From Odontocerum albicorne (Eukaryota > Arthropoda > Insecta > Trichoptera > Odontoceridae): a DNA stretch of 64,000 nt. The translations under genes were made by a program, and so were the position numbers. The notes below the pieces were generated by a model that was not told where the DNA came from, searched no databases, and saw only the letters and a program-made list of their open reading frames with translations. Shown one piece after another: positions 1-10,925 of this stretch. The stretch spans positions 25,375,847 through 25,439,846 of the forward strand of contig OX463859.1 of the NCBI GenBank assembly GCA_949825065.1, written 5' to 3'. Positions within the stretch are counted from its first letter, which is position 1, and the number at the start of each line of letters is the position of its first letter.

Positions 1-3000
1 ACATGCATATCTTCATCGAATATCGATAAATATGCGGATACATGCAGATGTATATCGAACATCGATAAATATGCAGATACATGCTGATGTACATCGAACA
101 TCGATAAATATGTGTATACATGCAGGTGTACATCGAACATGGATAAATACTATATGTAGATACATGCAGATTTACATCGAACATTTATAAATATGTGTAT
201 GCATGCAGATGCACATCGAACATCGATTAATACGTGCATACATGCAAATGTACATCGAACATCGATAAATATGCGGATACATGCTGATGTACATCGAACA
301 TCGATTAATATGTGCATACATGCAGATGTACATCGAACATCGATAAATATGTGAATACTTGCAGATGTTCATTGAACCAAAATATTTGCATATCATACAT
401 AGATGAGTTTTTATGCAGATGTACATCTTACATCGATAATTTGTGTATACATGCAAATGTATGCACATCTGCATTTATACATCGATAAATATGTGTATAC
501 ATGCATATGTACATCGAACATCGATAAATATGTGTATACAAGCATATCTACATCGAATATTGATAAATATGCGAATACATGCAGATGTATATCGAACATC
601 GATAAATATGCGGATACATGCTGATGTACATCGAACATCGATAAATATGTGTATACATGCAGATGTACATCGAACATGGATAAATATGTGTATACATGCA
701 GATGTACATCGAACATGGATAAATATGTAGATACATGCAGATTTACATCGAACATCTATAAATATGTGTATACATGCAGATGTACATCGAACATCGATAA
801 ATATGTGTATACATGCAGATGTACATCGAACATCGATAAATATGTAGATACATGCAGATTTACATCGAACATCTATAAATATGTGTATACATGCAGATGT
901 ACATCGAACATCGATAAATATGTGTATACATGCAGATGTACATCAAACATCGATAAATATGTGTATACATGCATATCTACATCGAATATCGATAAATATG
1001 CGGATACATGCAGATGTATATCGAACATCGATAAATATGCGGATACATGCTGATGTACATCGAAAATCGATAAATATGTGTATACATGCAAATGTGCATC
1101 GAACATGGATAAATATTATATGTAGATACATGCAGATTTACATCGAACATTTATGAATATGTGTATACATGCAGATGTACATCGAACATCGATAAATATG
1201 TGAATACTTGCAGATGTTCATTGAACCAAAATATTTGCATATCATACATAGATGAGTTTTTATGCAGATGTACATCTTACATCGATAATTTGTGTATACA
1301 TGAAAATGTATGCACATCTGCATTTATACATCGATAAATATGTGTATACATGCATATGTACATCGAACATCGATAAATATGTGTATACAAGCATATCTAC
1401 ATCGAATATTGATAAATATGCGAATACATGCAGATGTATATCGAACATCGATAAATATGCGGATACATGCTGATGTACATCGAACATCGATTAATATGTG
1501 TATACATGCAGATGTACATCGAACATGGATAAATATGTAGATACATGCAGATTTACATCGAACATCTATAAATATGTGTATACATGCAGGTGTACATCGA
1601 ACATCGATTAATATGTGTATACATGCAGATGTACATCGAACATCGATAAATATGTGTATACATGCAGATTTACATCGAACATATATTGTATAAATATGTG
1701 TATACATGCAGATGTACATCGAACATCGATAAATTTGTGTATACATGCAGATTTACATCGAACATCTATAATATAAATATGTGTATACATGCAGATGTAC
1801 ATCGAACATCGATAAATATGTGTAAACATGCAGATGTACATCGAATATCGATAAATATGCGGATACATGCAGATGTATATCGAACATCGATAAATATGCG
1901 GATACATGCTGATGTACATCGAAAATCGATAAATATCTGTATACATGCAAATGTGCATCGAACATGGATAAATATTATATGTAGATACATGCAGATTTAC
2001 ATCGAACATTTATGAATATGTGTATACATGCAGATGTACATCGAACATCGATAAATATGTGAATACTTGCAGATGTTCATTGAACCAAAATATTTGCATA
2101 TCATACATAGATGAGTTTTTATGCAGATGTACATCTTACATCGATAATTTGTGTATACATGCAAATGTATGCACAACTGCATTTATACATCGATAAATAT
2201 GTGTATACATGGATATGTACATCGAACATCGATAAATATGTGTATACATGCATATCTACATCGAATATTGATAAATATGCGAATACATGCAGATGTACAT
2301 CGAACATCGATAAATATGTGTATACATGCAGATGTACATCGAACATGGATAAATAGGTAGATACATGCAGATTTACATCGAACATCTATAAATATGTGTA
2401 TACATGCAGATGTACATCGAACATCAATAAATATGTGAATACATGCAGATGTACATCGAACATCGATAAATATGTGTATACATGCATATCTACATCGAAT
2501 ATTGATAAATATGCGGATACATGCAGATGTATATCGAACATCGATAAATATGCGGATACATGCTGATGTTCATCGAACATCGATTAATATGTCTATACAT
2601 GCAGATGTACATCAAACATGGATAAATATGTAGATACATGCAGATTTACATCGAACATCTATAAATATGTGTATACATGCACATGTACATCGAACATCGA
2701 TAAATATGTGTATACATGCAGATGTACATCGAACATCGATAAATATGTGTATACATGCATATCTACATCGAATATCGATAAATATGTGTATACATGCAGA
2801 TGTACATCGAACATGGATAAATATGTAGATACATGCAGATTTACATCGAACATCTATAAATATGTGTATACATGCAGATGTACATCGAACATCGATAAAT
2901 ATGTGTATACATGCAGATTTACAACGAACATCGATAAATATGTGTATACATGCATATCTTCATCGAATATCGATAAATATGCGGATACATGCAGATGTAT

Positions 3001-6000
3001 ATCGAACATCGATAAATATGCGGATACATGCTGATGTACATCGAACATCGATAAATATGTGTATACATGCAGGTGTACATCGAACATGGATAAATACTAT
3101 ATGTAGATACATGCAGATTTACATCGAACATTTATAAATATGTGTATGCATGCAGATGCACATCGAACATCGATTAATACGTGCATGCATGCAGATGTAC
3201 ATCGAACATCGATAAATATGCGGATACATGCTGATGTACATCGAACATCGATTAATATGTGCATACATGCAGATGTACATTGAACATCGATAAATATGTG
3301 AATACTTGCAGATGTTCATTGAACCAAAATATTTGCATATCATACATAGATGAGTTTTTATGCAGATGTACATCTTACATCGATAATTTGTGTATACATG
3401 CAAATGTATGCACATCTGCATTTATACATCGATAAATATGTGTATACATGCATATGTACATCGAACATCGATAAATATGTGTATACAAGCATGTCTACAT
3501 CGAATATTGATAAATATGCGAATACATGCAGATGTATATCGAACATCGATAAATATGCGGATACATGCTGATGTACATCGAACATCGATAAATATGTGTA
3601 TACATGCAGATATACATCGAACAAGGATAAATATGTAGATACATGCAGATTTACATCGAACATCTATAAATATGTGTATACATGCAGATGTACATCGAAC
3701 ATCGATAAATTTGTGTATACATGCAGATGTACATCAAACATCGATAAATATGTGTATACATGCATATCTACATCGAATATCGATAAATATGCGGATACAT
3801 GCAGATGTATATCGAACATCGATAAATATGCGGATACATGCTGATGTACATCGAACATCGATAAATATGTGTATACATGCAGATGTACATCAAACATGGA
3901 TAAATACTTTATGTAGATACATGCAGATTTACATCGAACATCTATAAATATGTGTATACATGCAGATGTTCATTGAACCAAAATATTTGCATATCATACA
4001 TAGATGAGTTTTTATGCAGATGTACATCTTACATCGATAATTTGTGTATACATGCAAATGTATGCACATCTGCATTTATACATCGATAAATATGTGTATA
4101 CGTGCATATGTACATCGAACATCGACAAATATGTGTATACATGCATATCTACATCGAATATTGATAAATATGCGGATACATGCAGATGTATATAGAACAT
4201 CGATGAATATGTGTATACATGCATATCTACATCGAATATCGATAAATATGTGTATACATGCAGATGTACATCGAACATGGATAAATATGTAGATACATGC
4301 AGATTTACATCGAACATCTATAAATATGTGTATACATGCAGATGTACATCGAACATCGATAAATATGTGTATACATGCAGATTTACAACGAACATCGATA
4401 AATATGTGTATACATGCATATCTTCATCGAATATCGATAAATATGCGGATACATGCAGATGTATATCGAACATCGATAAATATGCGGATACATGCTGATG
4501 TACATCGAACATCGATAAATATGTGTATACATGCAGGTGTACATCGAACATGGATAAATACTATATATAGATACATGCAGATTTACATCGAACATTTATA
4601 AATATGTGTATGCATGCAGATGCACATCGAACATCGATTAATACGTGCATACATGCAGATGTACATCGAACATCGATAAATATGCGGATACATGCTGATG
4701 TACATCGAACATCGATTAATATGTGCATACATGCAGATGTTCATCGATAAATATGTGAATACTTGCAGATGTTCATTGAACCAAAATATTTGCATATCAT
4801 ACATAGATGAGTTTTTATGCAGATGTACATCTTACATCGATAATTTGTGTATACATGCAAATGTATGCACATCTGCATTTATACATCGATAAATATGTGT
4901 ATACATGCATATGTACATCGAACATCGATAAATATGTGTATACAAGCATATCTACATCGAATATTGATAAATATGCGAATACATGCAGATGTACATCGAA
5001 CATCGATAAATATGCGGATACATGCTGATGTACATCGAACATCGATAAGTATGTGTATACATGCAGATGTACATCGAACATGGATAAATATGTGTTTACA
5101 TGCAGATGTACATCGAACATGGATAAATATGTTGATACATGCAGATTTACATCGAACATCTATAAATATGTGTATACATGCAGATGTACATCGAACATCG
5201 ATAAATATGTGTATACATGCAGATGTACATCGAACATCGATAAATATGTAGATACATGCAGATTTACATCGAACATCTATAAATATGTGTATACATGCAG
5301 ATGTACATCGAACATCGATAAATATGTGTATACATGCAGATGTACATCAAACATCGATAAATATGTGTATACATGCATATCTACATCGAATATCGATAAA
5401 TATGCGGATACATGCAGATGTATATCGAACATCGATAAATATGCGGATACATGCTGATGTACATCGAAAATCGATAAATATGTGTATACATGCAAATGTG
5501 CATCGAACATGGATAAATATTATATGTAGATACATGCAGATTTACATCGAACATTTATGAATATGTGTATACATGCAGATGTACATCGAACATCGATAAA
5601 TATGTGAATACTTGCAGATGTTCATTGAACCAAAATATTTGCATATCATACATAGATGAGTTTTTATGCAGATGTACATCTTACATCGATAATTTGTGTA
5701 TACATGCAAATGTATGCACATCTGCATTTATACATCGATAAATATGTGTATACGTGCATATGTACATCGAACATCGATAAATATGTGTATACATGCATAT
5801 CTACATCGAATATTGATAAATATGCGGATACATGCAGATGTATATAGAACATCGATAAATATGCGGATACATGCTGATGTACATCGAACATCGATAAATA
5901 TGTGTATACATGCAGATATACATTGAACAAGGATAAATATGTAGATACATGCAGATTTACATCGAACATCTATAAATATGTGTATACATGCAGATGTACA

Positions 6001-6362
6001 TCGAACATCGATAAATATGTGTATACATGCAGATGTACATCGAACATCGATAAATATGTGTATACATGCATATCTACATCGAATATCGATAAATATGCGG
6101 ATACATGCAGATGTATATCGAACATCGATAAATATGCGGATACATGCTGATGTACATCGAACATCGATAAATATGTGTATACATGCAGATGTACATCAAA
6201 CATGGATAAATACTTTATGTAGATACATGCAGATTTACGTCGAACATCTATAAATATGTGTATACATGCAGATGTACATCGAACATCGATTAATATGTGC
6301 ATACATGCAGATGTACATCGAACATTGATAAATATGTGAATACTTGCAGATGTTCATTGAAA
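1..6362. repeat. 39-bp satellite with higher-order structure
   Basis: A continuous tandem array of about 160 units, each mostly 39 bp, open at the left edge of the window. Units share the core GATGTACATC (a perfect 10-bp palindrome) followed by GAACATCGATAAATATG. At least five variant types recur in a preferred order: TGTGTATAC, TGCGGATAC, TGTAGATAC and TGCATATCTAC starts, and ATTTACATC instead of ATGTACATC. A non-canonical marker of ~125 bp (TTCATTGAACCAAAATATTT and what follows) recurs near 361, 1211, 2070, 3309, 3962, 4764 and 5614, so the higher-order period varies from about 650 to 1240 bp. The array ends inside an eighth marker at 6362. Because 39 is divisible by 3 and the unit lacks stops in most frames, long open frames appear on both strands; these are by-products of periodicity, with no start context, splice signals or recognisable protein. 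Confidence 0.97.
361..484 (+). repeat. Satellite marker segment (first of seven)
   Basis: This diverged block interrupts the 39-bp rhythm with the words TTCATTGAACCAAAATATTT, CATACATAGATGAGTTTTTA and CATCTTACATCGATAATTTG. Near-identical copies lie at about 1211-1333, 2070-2192, 3309-3431, 3962-4085, 4764-4888 and 5614-5737. It defines the higher-order repeat, because the units on either side follow similar variant orders from copy to copy. Confidence 0.9.
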
Positions 6363-6535
6363 GAAAAAAAATTAAATATTGTAAAAATAATAATTGTGCC
6401 AATACACGCTTTATGCATTGACTCAAAAACAAAAAAAAAAGAAGGCGAAAAAACAGACTAAAAAAACAATTGAAGAAGTCCAAGCAGATACAGGCAGTTT
6501 ACATTAAAAAAATGTCAAAATCATCATCATTCTGT
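6363..6535. other. AT-rich spacer after the satellite
   Basis: Simple A-rich sequence with no gene or repeat family recognised. It joins the truncated last satellite marker to the first LINE fragment. Confidence 0.6.
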
Positions 6536-6656
6536 CATGTAACTCATGACTGAGCATCGTGACTCCCATGATAGCCTCTGGCCACTCCTCTCCATCCATC
6601 CCTGCACTCCGCGGCTCGAAGGGTAGTTGTTTAGACGCAACAGAATTGTCCAGTTG
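6536..6656 (-). mobile_element. LINE family B, 3'-terminal fragment
   Basis: Shares a long block (GTGACTCCCATGATAGCCTC, CATCCCTGCACTCCGCGGCT) with 44030-44310 and 61600-61900, where the antisense reading gives the end of a non-LTR retrotransposon ORF2 (FGHIARGQGYSLE followed by EGRRRRKK). Only the distal part is kept here, and it breaks off into an 18-bp inverted repeat at 6657. Confidence 0.7.
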
Positions 6657-6709
6657 CATTTATGATTAAGACGCAACAGAAAAGTCCAGTAGCGTCTTAA
6701 TCATAAATG
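6657..6709. repeat. Perfect 18-bp inverted repeat (hairpin)
   Basis: CATTTATGATTAAGACGC (6657-6674) is exactly complementary to 6692-6709 across a 17-nt loop. The loop and the sequence just upstream share words (ACGCAACAGAA, GTCCAGT), so this looks like a local inverted duplication at the broken end of the LINE fragment rather than a terminator. Confidence 0.85.
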
Positions 6710-6835
6710 TACAAAAAATACATAGTTATAATAAGAAAATTGATTAAAATAATAGGTGTCTAAAATAAGAAATCACAAACCATTTAGGAAGTGGCCGTTT
6801 CAGATCCATTTGTTTATATCACACAAATTTAGACG

Positions 6836-7015
6836 ACCTCCGTAGCCTAGTTGGTAAGACGTTAGTCTCCCAACCCGGATGTGGCGAGTTTGGATCCCAG
6901 ATTATTTTTAAAAAGGATATCAGGTTGGTTGTCACATGAGATCTCTTTTACATATTTCTGATGGGAAGGAATATATTGTCACATGGAAATAAGCTTGCTA
7001 GGTTGTACTGTATAG
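6836..7015 (+). mobile_element. tRNA-derived SINE, family 1
   Basis: The head has a pol III A-box-like word (TAGCCTAGTTGGTAAGACG) and a B-box-like word (GAGTTTGGATCCC). The body has a TTTTTAAAAAGGAT segment, and the tail has the family hairpin motif (a diverged form of GGAAGAGATTGCC..GGCAATAAG) ending in GGTTGTA. Better copies at 33865-34085 and 54865-55170 establish the layout. There is no acceptor stem, so it is not a tRNA gene. Confidence 0.8.
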
Positions 7016-7021
7016 ATCAAA

Positions 7022-7062
7022 TGCGTTTTTTTTTTATTCTTTTTTTTTTTTTTTTTTTTTTA
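7022..7062. repeat. Poly(T) tract
   Basis: T-rich simple sequence with over 20 consecutive T. It sits between the SINE and the 3' side of a minus-strand LINE and may be the LINE's reversed A-rich end. Confidence 0.7.
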
Positions 7063-7118
7063 TCCACTTTGCACGGATTTCTCCTGTTACACAAAGAGGG
7101 TTTGCTTCTAGCGTTAGC

Positions 7119-7930
7119 TTATTCGTTAGGAATAATATCAACCAGGATTCTTCTCATACTGCTAGACGGTACCGAGAATATATCAACCGTGTCATTCAGT
7201 TGGTTCAATATCTCTATACCACGCGTGACTGAGTGTTTAGCCATGATATTCGTCCTGTAAGTTGGTATGTAGAACAGAGGGTGATTCCTTGCACGGATAT
7301 ATTTATTGGGTACATATAAACTTAGTGCTTCTAGAATCGCGGGACAGTTAAAGGAACCTTGGAAGACCTTTATTAGGAATATCGCCATGGATTCTTGCCT
7401 TCTTGTTTCAAGGCTTCTATAGTTACACACCGTGAGAAGTTCGGCATGGTGAGCATATTTTGGGTAATCGCCCTTTGTTCTGTACCATAGATATCTGAGG
7501 AATTTTTTTTGTATTTGTTCTATATTGTTTTTATATTTGAGCTGGTGAGGAGCCCAAACCGTAGATGCATATTCTAATTTGGTTCTAATTAGATAATTAT
7601 ATAAGTTTCGGAGGATATCGGTGCTGTTAAATTCTCTTGATATTCTCATTACAAAACCGAGTAGTTTGTAACAGTCCGATATCAAACGTGAGACATGGTT
7701 AACGAACGTGAGTCCGACATCGAACGTTACGCCCAAATCCTTGAATTCAGAAACTCTGTTTAGTGCCACTCCCTGTATAGTATACTGATGGTGGATTGGT
7801 GAAAACTATCGACTATAAGATACACAGACACATTTGTTAATGTTGAACAGAAGATGATTTTGCTCACTCCAGGAGACTAGGGAGTCTAGGTCCTGTTGTA
7901 ACTGTGCACAGTCGTGAGGTGAATAAATAG
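7119..7930 (-). pseudogene. Jockey/CR1-type LINE reverse transcriptase, C-terminal fragment
   Basis: On the minus strand this reads as the thumb and C-terminal part of a non-LTR retrotransposon ORF2. The order is LQQDLDSLVSWSEQN, FNINKC, then KDLGVTFD, YNYLIRTKLEYASTVWAPH and a long helical C-terminus ending in RRILVDIIPNE and a stop at 7119. These blocks (Q.DL..L..W, LN..KC, LGV.FD, LEYAS.VW.P) are standard for the jockey/CR1 group. One in-frame TAG lies just upstream of the part that is open to 7769. No YADD box or endonuclease domain is present, so the copy is 5'-truncated at about 7930, where another LINE family begins. Dead retrotransposon; clade assignment is by motif memory. Confidence 0.85.
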
Positions 7931-8335
7931 GCAATCCACCCAAACTAGAATGGTTTTTGCCACCAAATGAAACACATTATGATATTACATTAATTTATAT
8001 AATAAAACCAATTTGTAAAAAAAGACAATTCTAGATAATTCAAAGTTTTAACTGATTAAGTTTAAAAAAAATAACAATTGATCTGTCAATGGGAAAATTC
8101 CTCGAAGAAAGAAAAAACGCAACAATCATTTGACGCGGTGAAGATGTTAAATCAAATACGCTTGCAAAGAACAACCGAAAAATACACGATGTATTGTTTC
8201 ATCATCCAAACCACACTCGCAACCGGAATTCTCCACAATACTTATCCTGTAAAGGTGACTATGCACCACGCAGTGGCTTGTCCACAAATAACAAATGACA
8301 GACACTGTCATCTTATTAATTCTTATAATATTAAA
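7931..8335 (-). pseudogene. LINE family C, RNase H C-terminus and 3' UTR
   Basis: The minus strand reads SHCVVHSHLYRISIVENSGC, then ECGLDDETIHRVFFGCSL, then after a one-base shift FDLTSSPRQMIVAFFLSSRN and FFKLNQLKL with a stop at 8040-8042. The H..LYR.G...N..C.C....E...H..F.C pattern is the zinc-knuckle end of RNase-H-bearing LINEs (I/R1/LOA-type). The same C-terminus occurs at 34160-34404 (+) and its last residues at 37915-38060 (-). All three copies share the 3' UTR block with TTTGGGTGGATTG at the end. The 89-aa plus-strand open frame over 8078-8347 is the antisense shadow of this. Confidence 0.8.
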
Positions 8336-8639
8336 CCATGGTTTTAAAGGAATATTTGTTGGATTGATTTATATCTAGAGTCCTTATTTATACCAGTTAT
8401 ATCCCAATTCAACACCCTTACATCCATAATCCAACGAAAGTTTTATGTACTACAGTACAAATGATATCCTTGAAGAGTATTAAAATAATAATATAACAAT
8501 AAATTATAATAACAATATGTTTCACTTCAGCCTTATTATATTATCATGCATCTGAGACTCGGTGTCTTTGTCCCCGGCAGCCCGAAAAAGGTCCCCAACG
8601 CTCCATACCATATACCAGTCCTATCACGTATGATATATT

Positions 8640-9080
8640 GCGGAGTCAGGAGATTTGCCTCCTGCCAACACCTCTTCGACTCTCTATTTTGCCTTGGATG
8701 ATCAGGTGCCGTAATTTGTACTTTGCTCCTCTAAGTAAATGACCCAAATAGGACACCTTTTGGATTTTAATATTAGTCAGCAAGTCTCTGTCAACTTTGG
8801 CACTTTGAAGAACCCTTGTGTTGCTGACCATATCCGTCCAGGGTAAACGTAGCATTCTACGGTGCATCCACATTTCGAATGCTTCCAGTCGGTTCATACT
8901 ACGAACTTTGAGGGTCCATGATTCCACTTCATGCAATAACACTGACCAAACGTAGCATTTGACTAACCATTGTCGAAGTTTCAAGTTTAGATTATCATCG
9001 CAGAAAACGCTTCTCATTTTATTAAAAGCCGCATGAGATGATTCAATTCTGCACTTGACTTCGGTTTCTGGGTCGAGGTC
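8640..9080 (-). pseudogene. RTE-like LINE ORF2 C-terminal fragment (family E)
   Basis: The minus strand reads from about 9080 as CRIESSHAAFNKMRSVFCDD, NLNLKLRQWLVKCYVW, then WTLK, RLEAFEMWMHRRMLRLPWTD, YLGHLLRG and IQGKIESRRGVGRR. The order KLR..L.KCYVWS.LL...E.WTL...RLEAFEMW..RRMLR..W is the well-known distal part of arthropod RTE-like LINEs. The frame ends in a TGA at 8646 where relatives have a tryptophan, and recognisable residues (LRN, G) continue beyond it, so this is a nonsense-mutated copy. Only the thumb and C-terminus are present. Confidence 0.9.
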
Positions 9081-10022
9081 TTAACAAAAATCTTTTTTAT
9101 GTTTAAGTGCAATTAAATTAAGTTTAAAAGTGGAAAGGCAAATAAATATTTACTCAAGTATTCTAATATAATTTTTCAAAATTTTGAGGGTACATTTAAC
9201 AATAACAAAATAAAAAAACTATCAAATAAAAATCGGATTAAACAACCTGCTTTCAAATCAATTTATTTTCCAGTGGCGTATCCAATTAATTATTCGCCAG
9301 TGATGGAAAATATCGAGAGTACTCGAACTGAATTTAATTAACAAATATTTGAGCCAGGTTTGTTTCTTATTATTTTGATGCCGTTTTTTGTTTATCGATT
9401 CTTCAAGGGATATTAAATTACTCTTGAGTTATTTTTGCAACAGTTTTCTTAAATAAAAATCGTTTTATCAATAATTTGAGATTTTCGTTAATTGGGTATC
9501 ATGTATTAATAGACAGGTACAGAGCGTCAAATGAGAGTTTTCTGGTAGGCAGAAAGATTGACTTCTACGACTTTCAATCTGTGCATGAAAATATTTTTGA
9601 TAAAGCTTTTATTTATACCATTTTGTATATTTTTCGATGTTTTAGTAGCAATGAATAAATTTTTATAAACATTGAAAATCAATATATTTTAATATTATGA
9701 ATTATTCAAATGTGAAATATTGATTAGCCTCTGTGTTCTTTTTGGAGTATTATGAGCAGTTGCTAAATGTTACAGCAGCAGTATACTCGTACATTAAAAT
9801 AGGTATGAAAGTGAAATGTTATATACTCGTAAAACGACATTTATTGTAATTTAATTGGCATAAAGTAAAAAATGACTAAAAAAATGTACTTTGTTAATAT
9901 TTTTTTTAATTCATTTAATTTATCTTAAAAACAAAATAACAATTCTAAAACGAATTTTCCATGTGATTTCCTTTTTACAAATTTGACGTATCACTAAAAT
10001 TGTTTTGATCATTTCGTTTCAG
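9081..10022 (+). other. Intron upstream of the receptor exon (right part)
   Basis: Very AT-rich sequence with no repeat family or exon recognised. It ends in a pyrimidine-rich stretch and a canonical acceptor AG at 10021-10022 (TTTCGTTTCAG). The octamer TACTCGTA occurs at 9784 and 9824. The donor site and earlier exons of the gene are not identifiable in this window. Confidence 0.7.
10021..10022 (+). promoter_or_regulatory. 3' splice acceptor of receptor exon
   Basis: AG preceded by TTTCGTTTC. Similarity to amine-receptor loop 3 and the open frame both continue downstream from here, whereas the six upstream codons in the same frame are intronic. Confidence 0.85.
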
Positions 10023-10763
10023 TGTGGTGTGGAGAAGTCTCTATCTACAATCGGTCGCTGTTTTTCTGGCGAACAGAGAAAGTCCAACGAGTCGCAATGT
10101 CCAATGCTGCAACAGTGCCAGACTCCGACGAACAGGGCAAACACATCAGTAAACCAGGCAGAGAACCAACAGGGTCAAAACCAAACCAAAACTAAACAGC
10201 AACAAAAGACCAAAAAGAGCAAATTGTGTGCCTTCAAAAAGAGGGATTCCTTAAATATATTTAAAACTCATAAAGATTCAAAAGACTACCAGGGAACAGT
10301 CACTGGTTCACCGCATCAGAAAAAACTTAGATTTCAACTGGCTAAAGAAAGAAAAGCCTCTACAACTCTCGGTATCATCATGTCTGCGTTCATTGTATGC
10401 TGGTTTCCTTTCTTTGTCCTCGCTCTAGTAAGGCCTTTTCTTTCTGATCCTGATATGATCCCCCAGGTCCTTTCGAGCATATTTCTTTGGCTAGGTTATG
10501 CTAATAGCTTGCTCAACCCAATAATCTATGCAACATTGAACAAAGACTTTAGAAAGCCTTTCCAAGAGATCCTTTACTTCAGGTGTTCTAATTTAAATCA
10601 TATGATGAGAGAGGAATTTTATCAAAGCCAGTATGGGGATCCTGAACAGCACTATTGCGCTGTTAATAGCTTGAACAAGGCACATGTTTACGAAGAAAGT
10701 GTAGAAATTGTAACAGCTGATGAGAGGGAAATGAAAGAGAGAACATCGGAGAGTTTTCTATGA
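10023..10763 (+). CDS. 5-HT7: 5-HT7-type serotonin receptor, last coding exon
   Basis: Encodes the 246-residue C-terminal part of a class A biogenic-amine GPCR in the plasma membrane. In exon numbering, residues 1-105 are the end of intracellular loop 3, polar and Gln/Lys-rich. Then come KLRFQLAKERKASTTLGIIM and transmembrane helix 6 with the CWxP switch as CWFPFF (Cys at 126). Helix 7 has FLWLGYANSLLNPIIY (NPxxY at 165-169), followed by helix 8 KDFRKPFQEILYFRC with a likely palmitoylated Cys and a ~50-residue tail ending ESFL. The block KERKAxTTLGII..AF.VCW.PFF.....RPF is characteristic of 5-HT7 receptors, and the ESFL end is, from memory, also that of the Drosophila 5-HT7 (historically called 5HT1) receptor. 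The exon starts in phase 0 after the acceptor at 10021-10022 and stops at 10761-10763. No frameshift or stop interrupts it, so it looks functional. Helices 1-5 must be encoded elsewhere, probably left of the window. A 5-HT1 name is possible; the receptor class is secure. Confidence 0.9.
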   Translation, partial: CGVEKSLSTIGRCFSGEQRKSNESQCPMLQQCQTPTNRANTSVNQAENQQGQNQTKTKQQQKTKKSKLCAFKKRDSLNIFKTHKDSKDYQGTVTGSPHQKKLRFQLAKERKASTTLGIIMSAFIVCWFPFFVLALVRPFLSDPDMIPQVLSSIFLWLGYANSLLNPIIYATLNKDFRKPFQEILYFRCSNLNHMMREEFYQSQYGDPEQHYCAVNSLNKAHVYEESVEIVTADEREMKERTSESFL

Positions 10764-10925
10764 TCCGAAACATCGGACATTTTTGACAAAGACTTTACTG
10801 TGATCTAAAAAATAGAAACTTTATTTCAAAACAAAAGAAAAAAAAAACAAATGATCTATCAGTGATAGTGTTAACAGTCTAGTCTTTAAATAAATATATT
10901 TAATTTATATCTGACATTGAATAAA
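10764..10925 (+). other. Probable 3' UTR with poly(A) signals
   Basis: AATAAA occurs at 10889-10894 and 10920-10925, within 170 bp of the stop codon, in AT-rich sequence without repeats. Either could serve the receptor transcript; later AATAAA-like words near 11219 could be used by longer forms. Confidence 0.6.

Noticed and set aside
172..6302. Dozens of open frames of 60-140 codons across the satellite on both strands
   Set aside because: They are created by the 39-bp (13-codon) stop-poor unit. Overlapping frames on both strands, no unique protein, no start or splice context.
1..6362. CRISPR-like look of regular short repeats
   Set aside because: Units are contiguous variants of one sequence with no unique spacers, and the DNA is from an animal.
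6836..6900. Possible tRNA gene (A- and B-box words), also at 33865, 35395, 54870, 60236
   Set aside because: No acceptor stem or folded cloverleaf, and the same head is followed by a common body and tail in several copies, so SINEs.
8078..8347. 89-aa plus-strand open frame
   Set aside because: Antisense of the LINE family C RNase H end, which is recognisable on the minus strand.
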